64,000 bases of DNA from Limnohabitans sp. Rim8 (lineage in GTDB: Bacteria; Pseudomonadota; Gammaproteobacteria; Burkholderiales; Burkholderiaceae_C), in NCBI RefSeq assembly GCF_945901735.1, contig NZ_CAMDLM010000003.1:85963-149962 (forward strand), given 5' to 3'. The notes under the pieces are model-generated. The model ran no database searches, had not been told where the DNA came from, and worked only from the letters and a program-made list of their open reading frames with translations. Shown here in pieces: positions 27,471 to 33,879 of the stretch; the stretch's first letter is position 1, and each line of letters starts with the position of its first letter. The position numbers were made by a program, and so were the translations under genes.

Positions 27471-27565
27471 CACCTGCCGCGCAAGCGGCAGGTGGTCAGC
27501 TGCAGTGGGCGACTGTCCGCCAGCAGCTGCCAAATGAAACCCTTGCGTGCAGCAGTTTCATTTGG
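27471..27565 (+). promoter_or_regulatory. three consecutive stem-loops after the binding-protein gene
   Basis: Three inverted repeats lie end to end in the 138-base gap. First: CACCTGCCGC / GCGGCAGGTG, 10-base stem with a GCAA (GNRA) loop, 27471-27494. Second: CAGCTGC / GCAGCTG with an inner GGCG/CGCC pair, 27497-27529. Third: CCAAATGAAAC / GTTTCATTTGG, 11-base stem, 14-base loop, 27530-27565. None has a T-run, so they look like message-stabilising or pausing structures rather than terminators. Similar elements elsewhere keep binding-protein messages abundant. Confidence 0.75.
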
Positions 27566-27598
27566 CTTGAACCCCCAGAATTTGAAAAGGCACAGTCC

Positions 27599-28408
27599 AT
27601 GAGCGACAAAAACATTGTTCTGAACGTCAATGGCATTGAAGTCATTTACAACCACGTCATCTTGGTGCTCAAGGGCGTGTCCCTTCAGGTGCCCGAGCAA
27701 GGCATCGTGTCTTTGCTCGGCGGCAACGGTGCAGGCAAAACCACTACTTTGCGGGCGATCTCTAACTTGCTCAAGGGTGAGCGTGGTGACGTGACCAAAG
27801 GCAGCATCGAGCTGCGCGGTGAGCGCATCGAAAACCTCACCCCCGCAGACCTGGTCAACCGGGGCGTGGTGCAGGTCATGGAAGGGCGTCATTGTTTTGC
27901 CCACTTGTCGATCGAAGACAACCTGTTGACCGGCAGCTACACCCGCAAAGACAAGGGCGAAATCGCGGCCAACTTGGACAAGGTTTACACCTATTTCCCG
28001 CGCCTCAAAACCCGCCGCACCTCGCAAGCGGCCTACACATCGGGCGGCGAGCAGCAAATGTGCGCCATTGGCCGCGCCCTGATGACCAATCCCAGTGTGA
28101 TGCTGCTCGATGAGCCCTCGATGGGTCTGGCGCCGCAGATCGTGGAAGAGGTGTTCAATATCGTCAAAGATTTGAACGAGAAAGAAAAAGTCACCTTCTT
28201 GATCGCAGAGCAAAACACCAACATGGCGCTCAAATATTCGGATTACGGCTACATCATGGAGTCGGGGCGCATCGTGATGGACGGCGTGGCTGAAGACCTG
28301 CGTACCAACGAAGACGTGAAAGAGTTTTACTTGGGCATGGGCGGTGGGGAGCGCAAGAGTTTCAAGGACGTCAAGAGCTACAAGCGCCGCAAGCGCTGGT
28401 TGGCTTGA
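27599..28408 (+). CDS. livF: LIV-type ABC transporter ATPase, LivF-like
   Basis: This is the second ATPase of the importer, with 269 residues. Walker A is LLGGNGAGKTTT, signature TSGGEQQMCAIGRAL, Walker B VMLLDEPSMGLAP, and the H-loop is replaced by glutamine as usual in LivF (LIAEQNTNMAL). The Lys/Arg-rich tail (YKRRKRWLA) is longer than in E. coli LivF. AAAAGG lies 8 bases ahead of ATG 27599. The upstream stem-loop cluster separates it from the binding-protein gene, but no terminator does. Confidence 0.92.
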   Translation: MSDKNIVLNVNGIEVIYNHVILVLKGVSLQVPEQGIVSLLGGNGAGKTTTLRAISNLLKGERGDVTKGSIELRGERIENLTPADLVNRGVVQVMEGRHCFAHLSIEDNLLTGSYTRKDKGEIAANLDKVYTYFPRLKTRRTSQAAYTSGGEQQMCAIGRALMTNPSVMLLDEPSMGLAPQIVEEVFNIVKDLNEKEKVTFLIAEQNTNMALKYSDYGYIMESGRIVMDGVAEDLRTNEDVKEFYLGMGGGERKSFKDVKSYKRRKRWLA

Positions 28409-28460
28409 TGCGCTGACTTTCCTCCTTGACGTTTCATCGCAGTACCCCTGAAAGAAAAAC

Positions 28461-29717
28461 ATGTCCCAGCACTTTGATGCGTTGGAAACGCGCGCCCCTG
28501 AAGTCCGTGAAACCGCCCTGATGGCCGCTTTGCCCGCGCAGCTTGCCCACGCCAAAGCCCATGCCCCGGCCTTTGCCGACTTGCTCAAGGATGTCGATGC
28601 GGCCCGCATCAACAGCCGTGCTGCTTTGGCCCAGTTGCCCGTGATCCGCAAAACCGAATTGCTGGAGCGCCAGAAGGCTTCGCGCGCGGCAGGCGGCAAT
28701 GTGTTTGGTGGTTTCAGCACCCTGGGTTTTGGCCAAGGCATGACCCGCGTGTTTGCCAGCCCCGGCACGATTTACGAACCCGAGGGCACCCGCGCTGACT
28801 ACTGGCGCATGGCCCGAACCCTGTTCGCGGCCGGCTTTCGCCCGGGCGAGTTGATCCACAATTGCTTCAGTTACCACTTCACACCTGCGGGTTCCATGAT
28901 GGAAACGGGCGCCCATGCCCTGGGCTGCACCGTGTTCCCGGGCGGCATTGGCCAGACCGAGCAGCAAGTGACCGCCATGGCCGAGTTGCAGCCTGCGGGC
29001 TACATTGGCACGCCGAGTTTCCTGAAAATCATCATCGAAAAAGCCGCCGAGATGGGTGTGGCCTTGCCCAGCGTTCGCAAGGCACTGGTGTCGGGCGAGG
29101 CTTTTCCGCCCAGCCTGCGCGACTGGATGACGGCGCACGGCGTCGATGCTTACCAGTGCTACGCCACCGCCGATGTCGGCCTGATCGCTTACGAAACCGC
29201 TGCGCGTGAAGGTCTGGTGCTGGACGAAGGCGTGATTGTCGAGATCGTGCGACCCGGCACCGGCGACCCGGTGCCCGAAGGCGAAGTGGGCGAGCTGGTC
29301 ATCACCACGCTCAACCCCGACTATCCCTTGATCCGTTTTGGCACAGGCGACTTGTCGGCCATCCTGCCTGGCCCCTGCCCCACGGGCCGCACCGGCCAAC
29401 GCATCAAGGGCTGGATGGGCCGCGCCGATCAAACCACCAAGATCCGGGGCATGTTTGTGCACCCCGGCCAGGTGGCCGAGATCGTCAAACGCTTCCCCGA
29501 AGTGAGCAAAGCCCGCCTGGTGGTGACGGGTGAGATGGCCAATGACCAAATGGCCTTGCATGTGGAGACCGCTCGTTTGTCCGACGATGCGCTCAAGGCC
29601 CGGGTGTCTGAAGCGGTGCGCGATGTGACCAAGCTGCGCGGAGACGTCCACCTGGTGGCGCAGGGCAGTTTGGCCAACGACGGCAAGGTGATTGAAGACG
29701 CCAGAAGCTACCAGTGA
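28461..29717 (+). CDS. phenylacetate-CoA ligase (PaaK) family protein with altered nucleotide loop
   Basis: The 418-residue protein has PaaK-like architecture: GTPSFLKIIIEKA, LVSGEAFPPSLRDWM, YATADVGLIAYE and a C-terminal GMFVHPGQVAEIV domain. The phosphate-binding loop that reads SSGTTGKPT in true ligases appears as ASPGTIYEPEG, losing the Thr-Thr-Gly core. It may therefore be a weak or specialised ligase, or a non-catalytic partner of the first ligase. It lies 52 bases after LivF on the same strand and ends the operon. Confidence 0.82.
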   Translation: MSQHFDALETRAPEVRETALMAALPAQLAHAKAHAPAFADLLKDVDAARINSRAALAQLPVIRKTELLERQKASRAAGGNVFGGFSTLGFGQGMTRVFASPGTIYEPEGTRADYWRMARTLFAAGFRPGELIHNCFSYHFTPAGSMMETGAHALGCTVFPGGIGQTEQQVTAMAELQPAGYIGTPSFLKIIIEKAAEMGVALPSVRKALVSGEAFPPSLRDWMTAHGVDAYQCYATADVGLIAYETAAREGLVLDEGVIVEIVRPGTGDPVPEGEVGELVITTLNPDYPLIRFGTGDLSAILPGPCPTGRTGQRIKGWMGRADQTTKIRGMFVHPGQVAEIVKRFPEVSKARLVVTGEMANDQMALHVETARLSDDALKARVSEAVRDVTKLRGDVHLVAQGSLANDGKVIEDARSYQ

Positions 29718-29847
29718 GTGCGATTGGGCCTTGATTAGGATGATGACCTTGTACCAATGGGGAAATTGGGGAGAACGTCTAAGTGTTTTCCGCCATCGTC
29801 AGCCCCCGCTTCGGTTCTACAATGATGGATTACTTTTGAGGTTTGAA

Positions 29848-30834
29848 ATGAAAAAACTGTTTGCTTTGACCGCATTGGCCGTTGTTTCGGTGGGGGCGCT
29901 GGCCCAAGCCTACCCAGGTACCAAACCTATTTCCATCGTTGTGCCTTTCACTGCTGGCGGCCCCACAGACCGTGTGGCTCGCGATTTGGCCGAAGCGATG
30001 CGCAAACATGTCCCCGGCTCCAATTTTGTGGTCGAAAACGCAGCGGGCGCGGGCGGCACGATCGGCGCGAACAAAGTCGCCAAAGCCAACCCCGATGGTC
30101 ACACTTTGCTGTTGCACCACATTGGCATGGCCGCCATCCCCGCTTTATACCGTAAGCTTGCTTACAAACCGCTGGACGACTTCGAATACTTGGGCATGGT
30201 CAACGACGTGCCCATGACCTTGATCGGCAAACCCCAGTTGCCTGCCAACACTTATCGCGACTTCGAAAACTACATCCGCGCCAACTCCGGCAAACTCAAT
30301 ATTGCCCACGCGGGTTTGGGTTCGGCCTCGCATCTGTGCGGGCTGCTCTGGCAATCCACATTGCAGACCAAAGACGCGATGACTACGATTCCGTTTGGCG
30401 GTACTGCGCCGGCCATGACCGCCCTGATCGGTGGCCAGGTTGATGTGATGTGTGACCAAACCACCAACACCACTCAGCAAATCGAGTCGGGTCGTGTCAA
30501 GGCCTTTGCCGTAACCACCGCCAAGCCCTTGAGCACTCACCCCGTGCTCAAACACTACCCCAGCTTGCAAGAGATGGGCCTCAAAGGCTTCAACTTGACC
30601 ATCTGGCACGGTTTGTATGCCCCCAAAGGAACACCCGAAGCCATCACCAAAACCTTGAACGAGGCTTTGCAGAAAGCGCTGAAGGACCCCGAGTTCATCA
30701 AAAAGAACGAAGGCTTGGGTGCCCTAGTGGTGACCGACAACAGAACCAATCCTGCTGAGCACAAGAAATTTGTGACCGCTGAAATGGTCAAGATCAAAGC
30801 CGCTGTGGACGCCGCTGGCAAATACGCCGACTGA
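29848..30834 (+). CDS. Bug/TctC family periplasmic solute-binding protein
   Basis: This 328-residue binding protein belongs to the tripartite tricarboxylate transporter family, which is greatly expanded in Burkholderiales. A signal peptide ends near ALAQ. Family motifs are KPISIVVPFTAGGPTDRVAR, NAAGAGGTIGANKVAKA and TIPFGGTAPAMTALIGGQVD. GAGG lies 6 bases ahead of ATG 29848. No TctA or TctB membrane gene is adjacent, so it is an orphan binder. It has its own terminator and is likely transcribed alone, as the 130 bases after the PaaK-like gene allow a promoter. Confidence 0.92.
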   Translation: MKKLFALTALAVVSVGALAQAYPGTKPISIVVPFTAGGPTDRVARDLAEAMRKHVPGSNFVVENAAGAGGTIGANKVAKANPDGHTLLLHHIGMAAIPALYRKLAYKPLDDFEYLGMVNDVPMTLIGKPQLPANTYRDFENYIRANSGKLNIAHAGLGSASHLCGLLWQSTLQTKDAMTTIPFGGTAPAMTALIGGQVDVMCDQTTNTTQQIESGRVKAFAVTTAKPLSTHPVLKHYPSLQEMGLKGFNLTIWHGLYAPKGTPEAITKTLNEALQKALKDPEFIKKNEGLGALVVTDNRTNPAEHKKFVTAEMVKIKAAVDAAGKYAD

Positions 30835-30854
30835 TCGCCCCTTGGCTCACCCCC

Positions 30855-30880
30855 AAAAGCCCGACTTGGTCGGGCTTTTT
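30855..30880 (+). terminator. intrinsic terminator after the Bug gene
   Basis: A perfect stem AAAAGCCCGAC / GTCGGGCTTTT with a 3-base TTG loop ends in a T-run. It works in the plus direction and, because of the A-run, plausibly in the minus direction for the exbD end. Confidence 0.9.
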
Positions 30881-30996
30881 GCTGGGCGCTTCGCGAAGTG
30901 ATGGTGGTTGGACCGTCAGGTCTCGACCTGAGTGAAAGCCGGTCTTTGCAGGTTGGTGCATTCAGGTCCGATGCGCCGTTCGCACAACACAGCCGT

Positions 30997-31449
30997 TCAG
31001 TTGACGAACTTTTCTGTCCCCAGAATCCCCAGTTTCTTCAAACCCTGCCGTTGGGCCCCAGCCAGCACGGCGGCGGCGGCTTCGTACTTGGCCTGAGGGT
31101 GCGAGCGGATGTGCAGCTCGGGCTGGGGTTGCAGCAAAGCGGCCTGGGCCAGTTGCGCCTGCAAAGCCACCCGATCCGCCAAGGCTTGGCCATTCCAAGA
31201 GATGACCGAGCTGGCATCGATGTCGATGCGCACAATTTGCGGTGGCTTGGGCGGCGGCGCGGTGCTGACCACGGGCATGTCCAGGTTGACCGCGTGCAAT
31301 TGCGCAGGGATGGTGATGATCAGCATGATCAACAGCACCAGCATCACGTCGATCAGCGGCGTGGTGTTGATGTCCATCATCAGCTCGTCTTCTTCGGGGG
31401 GACTCAAGCTGGGGGTCTGGTGGCTTTGAAAGCCCGTGATCGGTTTCAT
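30997..31449 (-). CDS. exbD: ExbD/TolR family protein, second copy
   Basis: This 150-residue proton-channel subunit of the TonB energising complex has a short cytoplasmic N-terminus and one membrane helix with the conserved aspartate (MDINTTPLIDVMLVLLIMLI). A periplasmic domain follows. It is the distal gene of tonB-exbB-exbD-exbD and starts one base after the first ExbD gene ends. It differs strongly from that copy outside the membrane helix, so the two may form mixed complexes or serve different receptors. Confidence 0.92.
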   Translation of the reverse strand: MKPITGFQSHQTPSLSPPEEDELMMDINTTPLIDVMLVLLIMLIITIPAQLHAVNLDMPVVSTAPPPKPPQIVRIDIDASSVISWNGQALADRVALQAQLAQAALLQPQPELHIRSHPQAKYEAAAAVLAGAQRQGLKKLGILGTEKFVN

Positions 31450-31450
31450 G

Positions 31451-31867
31451 TCAGTTCCCCGGGTCGGTGATGAAGCCGACTTTGGCGATGCCCGCGCGCT
31501 GCACGGCGTTCATCACCTGCCCGACGGCGGCAAAGTCGCTTTGCGCGTCGCCGCGAATGTGCACTTCAGGCTGGGGTTGAATGACCGCGAACTTTTTCAG
31601 CCGCTCACGCAAGTCCGCCGCGTTTTTCATCGGGGTGTCGTACAAAAAAATCTGCCCGGTTTTGTTCACCGAGATGATCAGGTTCTCAGGCAAAGCTTGA
31701 CGGGGCACGTTTTTCTCTTGTGGCAGCTTGACCTGGATCGAGGTGGTCACCACCGGGATCGTGATCAAGAAAATGATCAGCAGCACCAGCATCACGTCCA
31801 CCAGTGGCGTGGTGTTGATGGTGCTCATGATGTCGTCTTCCGACTCGGTGCCGATGTGCATGGCCAT
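31451..31867 (-). CDS. exbD: ExbD/TolR family protein, first copy
   Basis: This 138-residue inner-membrane protein has the membrane helix STINTTPLVDVMLVLLIIFL carrying the proton-relay aspartate. The periplasmic part (VHIRGDAQSDFAAVGQVMN) is typical of ExbD. It starts 24 bases after the exbB stop and is directly followed by the second exbD. With ExbB and TonB it powers outer-membrane receptors such as the PqqU-like protein in this window. Confidence 0.93.
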   Translation of the reverse strand: MAMHIGTESEDDIMSTINTTPLVDVMLVLLIIFLITIPVVTTSIQVKLPQEKNVPRQALPENLIISVNKTGQIFLYDTPMKNAADLRERLKKFAVIQPQPEVHIRGDAQSDFAAVGQVMNAVQRAGIAKVGFITDPGN

Positions 31868-31891
31868 GGCGCAGTCTCCGGTGTGGGGGCG

Positions 31892-32752
31892 TTATTTCTT
31901 GACCGAAGACAACAGCACGGCGTGCAGGTCCGCCGCAAAAGCGTTGACTTCCTCCATCACCGCCTTGTTGCGGCGCACCAGCCAGTTGTAGCCCAACACT
32001 GCAGGCACAGCCACAGCCAAGCCGATGGCAGTCATGATCAGTGCTTCGCCCACGGGGCTAGCCACTTTGTCGATGCTGGCCTGGCCAGAGATGCCGATTT
32101 TGACCAGCGCGTGGTAGATGCCCCACACGGTGCCGAACAGGCCCACAAAGGGCGCGGTGGAGCCCACCGTGGCCAGCACCGCCAGGCTGTCTTGCAAGCG
32201 GCTTTGCACCGTCCCCAGGGCGCGCTGCAGGCTCATGCTGACCCAGGTGTTGAAGTCCACGTTGCTGAGCAAGCCCTCGTGTCGGTGGGCACTCTCCAGC
32301 CCTTTTTCGGTGATGAACCGGTAGGGGCTGGCAGGGTCAAGCCCGTCCACGGCCTGGCGCAGGCTGGCCGCTGCCCAGAAGTCACCCTGTGCGGCTTTGC
32401 CGTGTTGGCGCATGCGCGATTGTTCGGCGAACTTGGTGAAGATGACGTACCAGCTGCCCACGCTCATGAGCACCAAAATCAGCAACGTGATCTTGGCCAC
32501 GGCATCGCCCTGCGCCCACAGCGCGCCCAGGCCATAGGGGTTGTCGAGGGCCTCGCTGCTTGGGGCCGTGGAATTGGCGCCAGTTGAGGCTGCGCTGGCC
32601 GGGGCACCCAGGGTGGCCGTGGCGGCTGGCGTTGCGGTCGCAGCGGTTGCAGCTTTGGCCGCCGCCGTGGGGGTGTTGGCCCAAGCCGCGCCGCACAGCA
32701 AGGCGGCAGACAGGCTCAGGCTGGCCAGGATGGGTTGAATGGGGGTGCGCAT
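31892..32752 (-). CDS. exbB: ExbB/MotA/TolQ family proton channel, long form
   Basis: This 286-residue channel subunit starts at ATG 32752. The first about 25 residues are a signal-like segment ending AAWA. An Ala/Thr-rich periplasmic stretch (residues about 27-70) follows, and then the three-helix core. Conserved features include FAEQSRMRQHGKAAQ and the channel segment STAPFVGLFGTVWGIYHALV. GGAG lies about 9 bases ahead. The frame remains open to 32815, overlapping the tonB stop, but the inner start gives the better signal peptide. The long N-terminus is known from other Gram-negative ExbB proteins. Confidence 0.92.
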   Translation of the reverse strand: MRTPIQPILASLSLSAALLCGAAWANTPTAAAKAATAATATPAATATLGAPASAASTGANSTAPSSEALDNPYGLGALWAQGDAVAKITLLILVLMSVGSWYVIFTKFAEQSRMRQHGKAAQGDFWAAASLRQAVDGLDPASPYRFITEKGLESAHRHEGLLSNVDFNTWVSMSLQRALGTVQSRLQDSLAVLATVGSTAPFVGLFGTVWGIYHALVKIGISGQASIDKVASPVGEALIMTAIGLAVAVPAVLGYNWLVRRNKAVMEEVNAFAADLHAVLLSSVKK

Positions 32753-32811
32753 CGGTGGAGACTCCTTGAATCGAGGCAGTGTGGGCTTGTTCGTGGGTGT
32801 GCGGGCGCGGC

Positions 32812-33591
32812 TCATTCCAGCCGCCAGGTGTATTTCATGCTGGCCCAGGCTTGCTCAGGGCGGCCGTCCACGGTGGCAGGCTGAAAGCGGCATTTGGACA
32901 AACCCGCACGGGCGGCTTCGTCGAGGCGTTTGAAGCCCGAGCTTTTTTCGATCTCGGACTGGATCACTTTGCCATCCACCCCGACCAAAAAGCGCAGGCT
33001 CACGGTGCCTTCTTCTTCCATGCGCCGCGAGGCACTGGGGTAGTCGGGCTTGTCGCACTGGGCCGCGCTGACGCTGGCAGGGGTGCGCGTGGGCGGCGCG
33101 GCGCGCGCCGGGGCCGCAGGCGCAGCCGCTGTGGCAGGTGCAGGTGTGGGTGCGGGTTGCGGGTTGCTGTTGGCCACGGCCGTGATGGCCTGTTTGGGCG
33201 TAGTGCTGGGCGCGACCGCCACTTCGACCGGTGGCACCTGGGCCGGTGGCATGGGACTGGGGGCGAACACTGCAGGCGGTGACGCGGGTGCCACCGGTGG
33301 CGGCGCTTGTGGTTGGGGCGGCGGTGGCAGCGGCGCAGGGGGTGGATCAATTTTGGGCGGTGGGGGCGGTGGGGGCGGTGGGGTTTCCTGCAGCAAAATG
33401 GCTTGGACCACCTGGGGCAATTGGCGGCCGATGTCGCGGGCGAGGCCAGCTTGGATGGCCCAAAATGCCAGCAAATGCAGCAACACGACCACGCCCAAAC
33501 CCCATGGCTTTCGCCTGGAGCGGGTTTGCAAATAGGTGGAGCCCGTCATGCTGGAATGGGTGCTGGAAGTGCTTTGAGGGGAATGCGTCAA
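32812..33591 (-). CDS. tonB: TonB energy transducer
   Basis: The 259-residue protein has a short cytoplasmic start and one membrane helix (GLGVVVLLHLLAFWAIQAG). A long Pro/Ala-rich periplasmic spacer (about residues 68-180) leads to the C-terminal TonB domain (PDYPSASRRMEEEGTVSLRF, KYTWRLE). The spacer begins with nine consecutive prolines coded by three perfect 9-base repeats. It heads the tonB-exbB-exbD-exbD operon. ATG 33549 is an alternative start that removes a Ser/Thr-rich leader. Confidence 0.93.
   Translation of the reverse strand: MTHSPQSTSSTHSSMTGSTYLQTRSRRKPWGLGVVVLLHLLAFWAIQAGLARDIGRQLPQVVQAILLQETPPPPPPPPPKIDPPPAPLPPPPQPQAPPPVAPASPPAVFAPSPMPPAQVPPVEVAVAPSTTPKQAITAVANSNPQPAPTPAPATAAAPAAPARAAPPTRTPASVSAAQCDKPDYPSASRRMEEEGTVSLRFLVGVDGKVIQSEIEKSSGFKRLDEAARAGLSKCRFQPATVDGRPEQAWASMKYTWRLE
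33355..33381. repeat. three perfect 9-base tandem repeats coding proline in tonB
   Basis: The unit GGGCGGTGG occurs three times without change and codes three prolines per unit on the minus strand. Because the unit is nine bases, gain or loss would lengthen or shorten the TonB spacer without breaking the frame. Confidence 0.85.
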
Positions 33592-33675
33592 GTGGCGTAT
33601 TTTGCGGGATAAGGGCGGGGCAGTTGGCGGGCTGGGGCAAATGACCGGCAGGTGTCCAGTTTCAGGGCCGCCTGC

Positions 33676-33879
33676 TCAGGGGCGGATGAGAAAGGCCTGT
33701 CGGCGCTCCTGCGGGCCGGCGCCGTCCAGTTGCATGGTCCAGACGCCGTGCAGTTGCTCGGGCTGGACATCTGCGGTGGCAGGGCAAGTGGGTGGCAAGG
33801 TGGTGCAGCCTGGCAGCGCCAAGAGCGCGATCAGGGCACCCCAGCACGCCATGCGACAGCCAGAGTGGGGTGCGCTCAT
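33676..33879 (-). CDS. very small lipoprotein, possibly truncated
   Basis: This 67-residue frame starts at ATG 33879, overlapping the rep stop as ATGA, which strongly suggests a real coupled gene. A hydrophobic signal (ACWGALIALLALPGC) carries a lipobox LPGC, so Cys25 would be lipidated. The mature part is only 43 residues and stops soon after LHGVWTMQLDGAG. That segment reads like the first strand of a longer beta domain, so the gene may have lost its 3' part. A different reading frame stays open beyond the stop, which would fit a frameshift. The function is unknown. Confidence 0.6.
   Translation of the reverse strand: MSAPHSGCRMACWGALIALLALPGCTTLPPTCPATADVQPEQLHGVWTMQLDGAGPQERRQAFLIRP

Noticed and set aside
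33355..33381. A CRISPR-like or mobile repeat
   Set aside because: The three 9-base units are directly adjacent, in frame, and simply code the proline tract of TonB.
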